Assembly: GCA_943736015.1 (NCBI GenBank)
Contig: OX031059.1
Span: 51,161,159-51,225,158, forward strand
Source of the DNA: Tridacna crocea
Taxonomy: Eukaryota > Mollusca > Bivalvia > Cardiida > Cardiidae
Length of the DNA stretch: 64,000 nucleotides
Direction of reading: 5' to 3'
The translations under genes and the position numbers were made by a program. The notes below the pieces were generated by a model. That model made no database searches. It worked only from the letters and a program-made list of their open reading frames with translations, and had not been told where the DNA came from. Positions 61,701-63,450 of this stretch are shown in pieces; within the stretch, counting starts at the first letter, position 1; each line of letters starts with the position of its first letter.

Positions 61701-62706
61701 GCTTGAAGCTTCGCCTGTGTATTTTGGGTATGTAAATGAGCAAGTTGCTCATGTAACAATAGATGGTGTTTCCCATTGGTGTCGACCTGGGCCGTAGTAA
61801 ATCTGTAATTTCTTTTGTTGCTGGATGGTTTTTGAATACTGGGGTTTTATAAATGAAAATTGTGCTACTGCATGAAATTTGTTATCAATGAAATGCGCAG
61901 TAGAAGGTAACAACTACAATATTGGATTTACAAAAAAGCGTAGTCAGTAACATTATCATTTATGTTCATCTCTGTTATCTGTGATATTGAATTAAAAGGA
62001 AAGGGGAGAACTGTTTTGTTTTCATGGAGATATGAAAAAAAAAATTGTTTCATTCTTTAACTCATTACCAAACAACAAATTTTTTGGCTTGTCCAAATCA
62101 GAAGCATTGCAGACGACAAAAAATAAAAGTGACTGAAAATTTGAAATCTGTTTTGTGAAGGGTAGAAAACATTGTGGGAAAAGGAGAAAATGCTGGTAAC
62201 CAGCATTTTCTCCTTTTTCCCACAATGTTTTCGAAAGGTTTCTTTCTCAGGGTCATCAAAAGTAGGGATCGTGTGGTAAAGAGTTGAGTTAAAATTAGCT
62301 TGCTACCAGTTGAACAATATTGTATACACAAGTTTATGAGTTCCAATACAATTCACAGATATGTACCCACGCGGTGCAGAGAGGAACACCATTTTACTGG
62401 GCACCAGAAATTGTGAAGTATGCAGACATTAGATTTCATTCAAAAGCATCAGACATATACAGTCTCGGACTTATCTTGTGGGAACTGTGGTACAGAAGGC
62501 ATGCATACCAAGATTTCAACATAATACTTGCAGAAATTCCACACAGGTTTCCAAATGAACAAGAACCAAGAGAAATACTGCAAATGTGTCTAAAAAGTCA
62601 TCCATATCAGCGTGCAAGCATATGTACATTGGAGTTGCATCCATTTTTGCAGGTTACTGGCCAAGGAATGGCAGCAGATGGTAAGCCTGCACCAAGAATG
62701 GAATGA
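7392..62706 (+). CDS. CABIT - dynamin-like GTPase - protein kinase fusion gene (17 exons, spliced)
   Basis: This gene-level entry spans 17 exons: 7392-7787, 16542-17256, 19419-19541, 21195-21226, 24707-25282, 37175-37478, 39672-39967, 41453-41776, 44605-44745, 46085-46237, 47945-48154, 49426-49541, 51372-52405, 55448-55550, 57121-57391, 60627-60698 and 62359-62706. Every intron is GT..AG, all phases match, and the total is 5214 nt (1737 aa plus stop). Seen: a CABIT-like region about 20-300, PPLPPK 364-369, VVYATV 576-581, GTPase motifs at 716-724, 980-983 and 1048-1052, a helical stalk about 1132-1285, a hydrophobic segment 1288-1330, and a kinase domain about 1459-1720. Known: CABIT adaptors (THEMIS, GAREM) scaffold GRB2/SHP2 signalling, and dynamin-like GTPases remodel membranes. 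Inferred: a membrane-linked signalling GTPase-kinase. The weakest join is exon 5 to exon 6, and untranslated 5' exons may be missing. From memory, vertebrate DSTYK (dynamin-like remnant plus kinase) is the nearest architectural comparison. Confidence 0.85.
7788..8402. repeat. Intron 1, 5' part: CT tract, family A (7938-8171) and family B (8170-8402)
   Basis: A (CT)-rich run lies at 7800-7860. The family A copy has a hairpin around GGGAAAAAGGAGAAATTGCT. The abutting reversed family B copy ends in TACCCCATAAGGCATTTC / ATGGTGTAAAGGGTTAA. Its hairpin is GGTGAAATTGCTTGTGATGAGCAATTTCACC in form. Confidence 0.75.
8466..10122 (+). mobile_element. Family C element copy 1, split by a nested insertion
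   Basis: The left part (8466-8810) starts TTAAAGGTGGGTATTTAGA. The right part (9952-10122) ends CTGAAGGACCACCTTT. Other copies at 12413, 13247, 42633 and 61402 carry the same interior without the insertion. Confidence 0.8.
8813..9949. mobile_element. GC-rich TA-flanked element nested in family C
   Basis: The ends CGGTCACAAA and TTGTGACCA are inverted, with TA on both sides. The interior is far more GC-rich than the window and packed with degenerate CTGCCGGC/GCCGGCAG words. It has open frames on both strands (9181-9588, 9208-9474) without any domain. Confidence 0.75.
10123..10497. repeat. Family E repeat
   Basis: It contains CATGATACCAAGCAAGTC, GAAGTAGACTGGTCCTC, GCAGGCTGAGCTGAGTTGAT, and GCCCCATTTTGCCAGAG, matching family E blocks elsewhere. 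Confidence 0.55.
10498..12412. repeat. Cluster of family A MITEs
   Basis: Copies lie at about 10498-10707, 10975-11202, 11220-11447 (reversed), 11534-11764 and 11863-12091. After the last, a segment of about 150 bp holding GGTTAACCTTGGATCAGCCA through the hairpin half is repeated (12085 and 12235), leaving two extra half-elements. Confidence 0.75.
12413..12959 (+). mobile_element. Family C element copy 2
   Basis: It has TTAAAGGTGGGTATTTAGAA and GAAGGGCCACCTTTAA ends with a full interior. The terminal TTAA is shared with the reversed family A copy that follows (12956-13190). Confidence 0.8.
12956..13190 (-). mobile_element. Family A MITE between two family C copies
   Basis: It starts TTAACCCATTACCACACAAT and has a full hairpin. 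The right end is degraded (TTTGGTAACAAGTT). Confidence 0.75.
13247..13797 (+). mobile_element. Family C element copy 3
   Basis: A complete copy with TTTTAAAGGTGGGTATTTAG at the left and TGAAGGGCCACCTTTAA at the right. Confidence 0.8.
13798..14300. repeat. Degraded family A remnants
   Basis: CTCTTTACCAAATGAC at 13880 and a second end at 14024 (CCTTTACCACAAAAATTA) lack the full hairpin. Confidence 0.5.
14301..14895. repeat. Dispersed bivalve-type repeat plus family A half
   Basis: GGATGCACGCACGACGGACA, GACATAAGCCAGCTGGCC and TTCAGCCAGTGGAG are typical of repeats seen across bivalve genomes (recalled, not searched). A family A hairpin follows at 14780-14890. Confidence 0.55.
14896..15675. other. 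Intron 1 stretch without recognised element
   Basis: AT-rich sequence. An 88-codon open frame at 15130-15396 has no domain and no good splice borders. Confidence 0.4.
15676..16265. repeat. Family D palindrome and family A copies at the end of intron 1
   Basis: 15676-15757 is built on GATCAGACTTCACATC and TGTGCAGCCTGATCTTGATC. Family A copies follow at about 15880-16092 and 16090-16265. The latter two share one end. Confidence 0.65.
16542..17256 (+). CDS. Exon 2: rest of CABIT domain and PPLPPK SH3-ligand motif (residues 133-370)
   Basis: The acceptor is TTCTTTTTACAG|GTG and the donor is AATATG|GTAACT. Phase is 0 in and 1 out. The residues continue exon 1 without a break (SIVE-VIKDFPKFVRVE). 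A block reading HVVHKGTVLELDR is followed by FLICFDQESGRELAF (Cys188) and a beta-rich stretch. This matches the arrangement in GAREM-type CABIT domains, where the conserved Cys sits in a hydrophobic-x-C context. The C-terminal end is proline-rich: DPPDTPPLPPKY with PPLPPK at 364-369, a class of motif bound by GRB2-type SH3 domains in GAREM. This is the largest exon of the N-terminal module and its reading frame is uninterrupted over 238 codons. Confidence 0.9.
17257..19418. repeat. Intron 2: family A copies, nested MITE, family D
   Basis: Family A ends appear at 17294 (37 bp past the donor), with fuller copies at 17567-17660, 17658-17880, 18018-18247, 18272-18500 and 18860-19085. The 18272 copy has the hybrid hairpin AGGAGAAATTGCTC..GAGCAATTTCTCCT. 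A family D palindrome lies at 18606-18700. Confidence 0.7.
17312..17563. mobile_element. MITE with about 57-bp terminal inverted repeats
   Basis: The left arm starts CCTCGGATACCCCGGGGTCT and the right arm is its reverse complement with two or so differences, ending CCGGAGTATCCGAGG. The arms include TGCTACGCTACATCGACCC. It sits inside a family A copy whose CCTTTACCACA end is found on both sides. Confidence 0.8.
19419..19541 (+). CDS. Exon 3: linker after CABIT (residues 371-411)
   Basis: The acceptor is AATATCTTTAACAG|ATTTTG and the donor is GGGA|GTGAGT, a near-consensus site. Phase is 1 in and 1 out. The single G left from exon 2 completes an Asp codon. The product reads DFAALRSTLSEQHVPGID and then a charged stretch with RKRFLSTGDLKGAG. 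I recognise no domain. RKRFLSTGD resembles a basophilic kinase target, but that is only a pattern. It is called as coding because both sites are good and the phase joins both neighbours. Confidence 0.75.
19542..21194. repeat. Intron 3: degraded family A copies
   Basis: Family A remnants are at about 19626-19690, 19783-19965, 20506-20712 and 20735-20963. 19980-20500 holds no recognised element. Confidence 0.6.
21195..21226 (+). CDS. Exon 4: 32-nt microexon (residues 412-422)
   Basis: The sequence between CTGTTGAAG| and |GTAAGA encodes SQSSLGSVDRE, with the first Ser completed by the A left over from exon 3. Phase is 1 in and 0 out, which is exactly what links exon 3 to exon 5. The exon is very short, so it depends on splice-site quality and phase alone. 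The Ser-rich content fits the neighbouring linker. Skipping it would shift the frame into exon 5. Confidence 0.6.
21227..24706. repeat. Intron 4: family A cluster and long palindrome
   Basis: Family A copies are at about 21671-21899, 22160-22365, 22360-22590, 22587-22814, 23573-23821 (reversed), 24010-24245 and 24355-24585. Roughly 22815-23570 and 23822-24005 show nothing recognisable. Confidence 0.7.
21364..21565. mobile_element. Near-perfect 202-bp palindromic MITE
   Basis: The ends are CAGGGCCTGCATTCACCAAC and GTTGGTGAATACAGGCCCTG in form, with arms of about 90 bp. The centre is TGATTGGCTAAACCGGATGG and its mirror TTTAGCCAATCA. CAGGG..CCCTG ends suggest a hAT-like MITE. The target duplication is not clear. 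Confidence 0.8.
24707..25282 (+). CDS. Exon 5: Ser/Asn-rich linker with VVYATV motif and CxxC (residues 423-614)
   Basis: The acceptor is TTTATGTTTCAG|ACTCGT and the donor is GAGGAACAG|GTTTAA. Phase is 0 in and 0 out. The start is basic (RGYLNRLTHRAKSRAS), followed by a long Ser/Asn/Thr-rich, probably disordered stretch. Near the end are EEVVYATVQK (Tyr578, of the V-x-Y-x-x-V form bound by tandem-SH2 phosphatases when phosphorylated) and VFLCQICREN (Cys598, Cys601). The CxxC resembles the first knuckle of a zinc finger, but no further partners follow. A stop codon lies just past the donor, so this could be read as a terminal exon. The in-frame NEEQ duplication with exon 6 and the matching phase argue for splicing on. 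Confidence 0.85.
25283..31207. repeat. Intron 5, first half: family A cluster, tandem units, SINE
   Basis: The first family A copy begins at 25285, two bases past the donor. Further copies are at about 25467-25692, 25856-26085, 26284-26495, 27193-27420, 27643-27876, 29904-30135, 30381-30606 and 30605-30828. There are fragments at 28830-28920 and 29000-29240, a family E/D block at 27040-27590 and a reversed SINE at 30955-31130. 26500-27000 holds nothing recognised. Confidence 0.7.
28140..28640 (+). repeat. Tandem array, unit about 163 bp, about 3.3 copies
   Basis: The phrase AACACAAATGCCAAGTTTCA recurs at about 28153, 28313 and 28477 with a short final unit near 28586. Units include GATGACAAAGTTATGCTCCG and AAGGGGAAATAACTCAAAGA. 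The array interrupts a family A element, whose right end reappears at 28655-28700. Confidence 0.75.
31302..31374 (+). tRNA. tRNA-like sequence in 5' LTR (possible anticodon GGT, Thr)
   Basis: The cloverleaf can be drawn as acceptor GGTTCGG/TCGAGCC, D stem GCTC/GAGT, anticodon stem CAGGA/TCCTG with loop ACGGTAT, and T arm CTGGG-TTCGAAT-CTCGG. Box A (TAGCTCAGTTGG) and box B (GGTTCGAATC) are present. Position 33 is C rather than T, so a functional tRNA is doubtful. It is more likely a pol III-competent relic within the LTR. Confidence 0.5.
31594..31666 (+). tRNA. tRNA-like sequence in 3' LTR (possible anticodon AGT, Thr)
   Basis: This is the second copy of the same cloverleaf. The anticodon loop is ACAGTAT and box B is GGTTCGAATCC, a perfect consensus. 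It differs from the first copy in the anticodon loop and T stem, so the two LTRs have diverged slightly. Confidence 0.5.
31740..33725 (+). repeat. Array element J1: CCCCGCC-bordered, about 155-bp units
   Basis: It starts CCCCCGCCATAGGCGGAGGG, then GTCCGTCCGTCCGTCCATGT. Units carry GTCATGAAAAAAGGGGGCTT at about 32129, 32283, 32444, 32602, 32805 and 32952. An inverted repeat lies at 33371-33485. It ends in a block of about 165 bp shared with J2, finishing TTTCGGCGGGGGATGTCATT. Confidence 0.75.
33371..33485. repeat. Palindrome inside J1
   Basis: GAAAACAAATAAAGGAAATA and TACATAAAACCCCCTCTTTC face TATTTCCTTTGTTTGTTTTC across a short spacer. The arms are about 45 bp with a few mismatches. Confidence 0.75.
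33869..34099 (+). mobile_element. Family B MITE, full copy
   Basis: The ends are TTAACCCTTTACTCCATAGA and CCTTATGGGGTAAAGGGTTAA. The hairpin is ACATTGTGGCAAAAGGTGAA and its mirror. Reversed or related copies are at 8170-8402, 46248-46475 and 60763-60990. It shares the family A end motif but has different flanks. Confidence 0.8.
34098..34587. repeat. Family A copy and family D palindrome
   Basis: Family A is at 34098-34320, joined end to end with the preceding family B. Family D is at about 34365-34500 (GTGTAGATCATGATCAGACT). Confidence 0.65.
34588..36560 (+). repeat. Array element J2: CCCCGCC-bordered, about 140-150-bp units
   Basis: It starts CCCCCGCCGAAAGGTAGTGG. About six units contain TTGTCCGGAGCATATCTCCA and AACCATAACTCTATCTTCAG. 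A second leader (AGTGGGGGAGGGATATGGTA) at 35720 begins a related sub-array. It ends in the same block as J1 from ATGTAATGAAATCCTGGGCC to GGCGGGGGATATCATTTC. Confidence 0.75.
36561..37174. repeat. Family A copies at the 3' end of intron 5
   Basis: Copies are at about 36580-36650 (remnant), 36720-36870 and 36880-37108. A terminal stub at 37128-37160 (GTCTAAAATTTTGTCATTTG) runs straight into the exon 6 acceptor region. Confidence 0.7.
37175..37478 (+). CDS. Exon 6: helical region leading into the GTPase P-loop (residues 615-716)
   Basis: The acceptor is placed at AAATGAG|GAACAA. Its tract is poor in pyrimidines, but this choice gives phase 0 to match exon 5. The alternative GTATTAG at 37199 would need a phase-1 donor. 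No in-frame Met precedes the exon (a TAA lies at 37160). The protein is mostly helical (FENPAAYVLSTSMCYLKG, then KELLEST and LFKDVKREI) and finishes with RRLDLIESREIRILIAG, the beta strand entering the Walker A loop. The donor AGCAG|GTAATG splits Gly716. The body of the exon is secure and the 5' boundary is not. Confidence 0.85.
37479..39671. repeat. Intron 6: family A copies and a hairpin
   Basis: 37500-38095 shows nothing recognised. Family A copies are at 38096-38308 (reversed), 38420-38650, 38648-38850 and 38990-39121. A hairpin at 39340-39449 (AAGTTATTGACCATATATTT with its mirror ATATGATCAATAACT) encloses a short GC-rich loop. Confidence 0.7.
39672..39967 (+). CDS. Exon 7: GTPase G1 (Walker A) and G2 motifs (residues 716-814)
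   Basis: The acceptor is TTTCTGAACAG|GGGATG and the donor is CTTCAACAG|GTTGGT. Phase is 1 in and 0 out. Joined to exon 6 it reads ILIAG-DVSAGKSTLMNILMGG, a textbook P-loop (Gly716, Gly721, Lys722, Ser723). KYFPVQFLSTTK follows, where Thr742/743 would serve as the switch-I (G2) threonine. The N-I-L-M-G-G-x-x-F-P spacing after GKST is typical of the dynamin superfamily, including bacterial dynamin-like proteins and mitofusins, rather than of Ras-like GTPases. The remainder is charged and ends in KVLVMWPLELQQ, a likely beta strand. Confidence 0.95.
39968..41452. repeat. Intron 7: SINE tail remnant and array J3
   Basis: 40105-40260 is a diverged reverse SINE like 48500-48680. The rest is mostly the array listed separately. 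Confidence 0.55.
40440..41330 (+). repeat. Array element J3: about 150-bp units, five copies
   Basis: It starts TAGCTCTACTGGCTGAAAGCC with GTCTGTCCGTCCGTTAG, and repeats units with TTCAAATTCTTGTTTACACG, AATAGCTTCAACCCTATTGA and AGTATGGGAAAAGTAGCC. It ends GGCTGCCAGTAGAGCATATT. The borders (ACTGGCTG..CAGTAGAGC) differ from those of J1/J2. Confidence 0.75.
41453..41776 (+). CDS. Exon 8: acidic insert in the GTPase domain with a 13-residue tandem repeat (residues 815-922)
   Basis: The acceptor is TGTGTGATTGTAG|AACATC and the donor is CTAAAT|GTAAGC. Phase is 0 in and 0 out. From residue 820 there are six near-identical units starting DQTTP, alternating DQTTPKTTWDNDP-like and DQTTPMRVVGDDL-like forms. 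This gives a 39-nt unit with a 78-nt higher-order period. The exon ends NTKKECLQGYDNLSWSLLN. Each unit has a Thr-Pro site. The position between G2 (exon 7) and G3 (exon 10) is unusual for a G domain, so the insert probably forms a disordered loop. As a symmetric phase-0 exon it could be skipped without changing frame. Confidence 0.88.
41468..41704 (+). repeat. Coding minisatellite, 39-nt unit, 6 copies (in exon 8)
   Basis: Six units begin GATCAGACAACACCAA or a close variant and repeat every 39 nt. Odd and even units differ in the second half, so the best period is 78 nt. The last unit has one extra GAT codon. All units keep the frame. Confidence 0.93.
42633..43175 (+). mobile_element. Family C element copy 4
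   Basis: Full-length, with ATTAAAGGTGGGTATTTAGA and GAAGGGCCACCTTTAA ends. Confidence 0.8.
43221..43633 (+). mobile_element. Family G MITE copy 2
   Basis: The ends TCATCTTCGCGAGCCAAGG and CCTTGGCTTGCGAAGATGG are good inverted repeats. The interior is shared with 1584-1965. Confidence 0.78.
44440..44575. repeat. Family D palindrome, clearest copy
   Basis: CAGTGTAGATCCAAGATCAG, ACTGCACATTCTGTGCAGTC and TGATCTTGATCTACACTGTC form an almost perfect palindrome of about 65 bp. The copy ends CCTAAGGGTTAAG. Confidence 0.8.
44605..44745 (+). CDS. Exon 9: second acidic insert exon (residues 923-969)
   Basis: The acceptor is CAATCCATTTCAG|AGCAGT and the donor is GATGAG|GTTGGT. Phase is 0 in and 0 out. 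It encodes SSKSEDLDADDRSDQAATRG, then DLDGIDLCRTEPERKNSD and a Ser-rich end. The Asp/Ser composition resembles a degenerate version of the exon 8 insert, but I see no clear repeat. It has no recognisable domain and is called from its splice sites, phase and position. Like exon 8 it is symmetric and skippable. Confidence 0.75.
44746..46084. repeat. Intron 9: family E and A copies
   Basis: A family A-like stub lies at 44790-44830, family E at about 44930-45190 and family A at 45590-45820. A short repeat of CTACCTAGACCAAACTGGA-like phrases lies at 45245-45360. Confidence 0.6.
46085..46237 (+). CDS. Exon 10: GTPase G3 motif DTPG (residues 970-1020)
   Basis: The acceptor is TTATTTCTAACAG|GAGAGA and the donor is GAGGGT|GTAAGT. 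Phase is 0 in and 0 out. The product ERDEFKIIFVDTPGITSRTA has Asp980-Thr-Pro-Gly983 after a hydrophobic strand. This is the G3/Walker B motif, in the form DTPG seen in dynamin-like GTPases. It continues as FDEIETAGSLYQAFILVNDG, the next helix and strand. The exon is flanked on the 3' side by a family B repeat only about 10 bp beyond the donor. Confidence 0.95.
46238..47944. repeat. Intron 10: family B, palindromes, array fragment, family A
   Basis: Family B (46248-46475) begins 10 bp after the donor. 46490-46700 is a palindromic relative of family D/E with TCAGATCATGCAGTCCGCAC. 46738-46990 is a leader-type GC-rich repeat with GGGTGGGTGGGCGTCTGGGT. Family A pieces are at 46985-47075 and 47412-47640. 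47080-47330 repeats AATTAAGTGGTTCAAGAG phrases about four times. Confidence 0.65.
47945..48154 (+). CDS. Exon 11: GTPase G4 (TNKFD) and G5-like strand (residues 1021-1090)
   Basis: The acceptor is TTGATTTTAAG|TTCCAA and the donor is AAAGAA|GTAAGT. Phase is 0 in and 0 out. The product contains YMMNPECALFITNKFDQVA. TNKFD (1048-1052) is the guanine-specificity motif (T/N-K-x-D). The end VKQNIIFMSASKE has the SAS element expected at G5. Its acceptor has a modest pyrimidine tract, but the frame and motif order leave little doubt. Confidence 0.95.
48155..49425. repeat. Intron 11: family A, SINE, inverted repeat
   Basis: Family A is at 48178-48404, about 48720-48940 and 48950-49150. A reversed SINE is at 48500-48680 (box B as CCCGGGTATCGAACAC). 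An inverted repeat at 49205-49410 (CTCCAGATTAGAGGCAGTGA facing ATTCCCTCTATCTGGAGCT) is related to 43750-43905. Confidence 0.65.
49426..49541 (+). CDS. Exon 12: end of GTPase domain, start of stalk (residues 1091-1129)
   Basis: The acceptor is GTTTCATTTTCAG|AAGATA and the donor is TGCTT|GTAAGG. Phase is 0 in and 2 out. It encodes KIYGSSIISGSGNFLRGIKQ, then LLGDFVTKAIRISMEEHC. The G-x-x-x-L-x-x-x-L-x-x-F pattern is the helix that closes the G domain in dynamin-like proteins. The two leftover bases TT join the first G of exon 13 to give Leu1129. The acceptor lies immediately after an inverted repeat (about 49205-49410). Confidence 0.85.
49542..51371. repeat. Intron 12: family A cluster
   Basis: Copies or pieces are at 49565-49823, 49823-50010, 50171-50330, 50808-51080 and 51150-51345. 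50340-50800 has nothing recognised. Confidence 0.65.
51372..52405 (+). CDS. Exon 13: helical stalk, hydrophobic membrane segment, start of kinase (residues 1129-1474)
   Basis: The acceptor is TATCACAATAG|GTGGCT and the donor is TCAAGTG|GTAATT. Phase is 2 in and 1 out. The first about 155 residues are strongly helical and coiled-coil-like (KKKREIEDLKKKHQMQWEKI). Residues 1288-1330 (from MEGIATAMFPVAISG through VPLLPIPLLLKMIV) are hydrophobic, as in the membrane-inserting part of mitofusin-type dynamins. A second charged helical stretch follows. The exon ends with IQLGGTVYKAKTNSS, the beta1-beta2 strands of a kinase N-lobe. The glycine loop is degenerate: the G-x-G half is missing and only GGTVYKA is clear. 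A stop two codons past the donor shows the exon must be spliced or end there. Exon 14 completes the VAVK motif exactly. Confidence 0.95.
52406..55447. repeat. Intron 13: family A copies and an inverted-repeat element
   Basis: Family A is at 52448-52677, about 52800-52985, 53308-53533 and 54258-54467. 53540-54250 and 54470-55200 show nothing recognised. The 92-codon frame at 54663-54941 has no motif. Confidence 0.6.
55269..55430. mobile_element. Inverted-repeat MITE just before exon 14
   Basis: GAAATAATCATCTTTCTAAC and GTTTATTGTTCAATAAACCA face CTCATAACTCACAACTGTGG and AGAAAGAAGATAATTTC. The right end lies 17 bp before the acceptor cut. Confidence 0.7.
55448..55550 (+). CDS. Exon 14: kinase VAVK lysine and alpha-C glutamate (residues 1474-1508)
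   Basis: The acceptor is TACATTTTCAG|ATGTGG and the donor is CTACTGCG|GTTTGT. Phase is 1 in and 2 out. The G left from exon 13 makes Asp1474, giving DVAVKELKYKKS (catalytic Lys1478). HSDLDLYKECFLLR follows, with Glu1503 placed as the alpha-C salt-bridge residue. The donor is non-consensus at +4 to +6 but preserves the frame into exon 15, where the sequence continues RQLSKSPCDNIVKF. That is the usual alpha-C to beta4 wording of kinases. Confidence 0.92.
55551..57120. repeat. Intron 14: unassigned sequence, family D, family A
   Basis: 55560-56130 has no recognised element. It contains GGAAGGTCCCCGTGGGGTCCC, a small hairpin. Family D is at about 56140-56225 and family A at 56246-56477. A SINE tail lies at 56940-56990 (GTATAAGTTGTAAGAA). 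Confidence 0.55.
57121..57391 (+). CDS. Exon 15: kinase hinge, alpha-E and catalytic loop HRDLKPSN (residues 1508-1598)
   Basis: The acceptor is AATTATATTTCAG|ACAGCT and the donor is AATTGTTTG|GTATGT. Phase is 2 in and 0 out. It reads CDNIVKFLGSSF, then LWLVFELCDGTLDDII (hinge and alpha-D) and IIKGLKFLHDKNIVHRDLKP. HRD is at 1589-1591, Lys1593 and Asn1596. HRDLKPSN favours Ser/Thr specificity. All catalytic-loop residues are present. Confidence 0.97.
57610..59057 (+). mobile_element. Family C element copy 5, with nested insertion
   Basis: TTAAAGGTGGGTATTTAGAA is at the left and GAAGGGCCACCTTTAA at the right. The interior is broken at GGGGAGTA/TATAAGGATG by the 896-bp element listed separately. 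Confidence 0.8.
58095..58990. mobile_element. TA-flanked 896-bp element nested in family C
   Basis: The left end CCGTGTTTTGGTGCGTATAAC and the right end ACACAGCGTTTTACGG (reversed CCGTAAAACGCTGTGTATAC) are imperfect inverted repeats with TA on both sides. CGTGTTATAC words recur at both ends. The TA target and ends suggest a Tc1/mariner or pogo-type non-autonomous element. No transposase frame is seen. Confidence 0.75.
60627..60698 (+). CDS. Exon 16: kinase DFG loop (residues 1599-1622)
   Basis: The acceptor is AACTTTTTCAG|CTAAAG and the donor is GATTTG|GTAAGT. Phase is 0 in and 0 out, 72 nt. It encodes LKKLDSNKFMVKMADFGASK followed by QKDL. DFG is at 1613-1615 and the sequence follows directly from the HRDLKPSNCL end of exon 15. 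Skipping this symmetric exon would keep frame but remove the magnesium-binding Asp, so an inactive isoform is possible in principle. Confidence 0.95.
60699..62358. repeat. Intron 16: families A, B and C
   Basis: A family A end is at 60713 (14 bp after the donor). Family B is at 60763-60990, family A at 60990-61157 and 61158-61383, and family A again at 62055-62290. Confidence 0.7.
61402..61861 (+). mobile_element. Family C element copy 6, 3'-truncated
   Basis: It starts TTTTAAAGGTGGGTATTTAG and matches the interior to ACTGGGGTTTTATAAATG. The terminal CCACCTTTAA is missing. Confidence 0.75.
62359..62706 (+). CDS. Exon 17: kinase activation segment and C-lobe, stop codon (residues 1623-1737)
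   Basis: The acceptor is ACAATTCACAG|ATATGT in phase 0, and the stop TGA is at 62704-62706. The protein shows QRGTPFYWAPEIVKY (APE 1637-1639), SKASDIYSLGLILWEL (alpha-F Asp), ILQMCLKSHPYQRASI (with the alpha-I Arg) and LELHPFLQV. A short tail MAADGKPAPRME follows. This is a full C-lobe of normal length. The closest group by eye is TKL or 'other' Ser/Thr kinases. I cannot fix the family without alignment. Confidence 0.96.
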   Translation: MCTHAVQRGTPFYWAPEIVKYADIRFHSKASDIYSLGLILWELWYRRHAYQDFNIILAEIPHRFPNEQEPREILQMCLKSHPYQRASICTLELHPFLQVTGQGMAADGKPAPRME

Positions 62707-63450
62707 CTTGAAGGATTAAATGAACAGTCAAAGTAATAACTACCAAAAGTTTGCAGCAGGTGAATATATGGAAAATTAACATGATTAAAAAATCATAAAA
62801 AGCAATTTTTTCTTGTGCAACAAGATTTTCAAAAGTGTTTGATGCAGGCAGGAAAAAAAAAACTGTTAGCAAAATGTGATGAACTGAGAGGTTGTTATGG
62901 AAACATTAATCAGAGGACTTTTTACCATTACACTATTAAATGTAGAAGGCTGTCAATGAGACTAATCAAAATATTTTAAATTAATACATGGCTGTTTCTG
63001 TGATAATGAATTGTGATATTACATTTCAAATGATAGCATATTGTGATAAATCATCTATAGATTTGTATTGTGTTCTTTGTTTAATCCTTATTAAACCAGC
63101 CTATGTTTTTATGACCCAGGGCAAGATTTGGTTATATAGCTGCTGAATGCTCTTGATTTTCGCTAAATCTGCAATTCAATGTATCGGACAGTGCAGAACA
63201 AAGAGGATGATTGTTACATACATGTATATGTTTCAAGATATGGCTGTTTCTGTGATAGAAAATGGTGATATTTTATTTAGATCTAAACAGACAAAGCTTT
63301 TGAAAATATTGAAAATATTGTGGGGAAAAGAGTTTAAAAAATACTTTTACTGTCATTAAAACTCAGGGTTTTGAGGTAAAGGGTAGATGCATTACCATGA
63401 GATAAGGCCACATGCATGGATATCATCAATTGTGTGACACCATTACCATT
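62707..63450 (+). other. 3' UTR and downstream flank
   Basis: There is no AATAAA soon after the stop. The best poly(A) candidate I see is ATTAAA at 63090-63095. Beyond it are degraded family A pieces (63300-63390). Confidence 0.35.
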
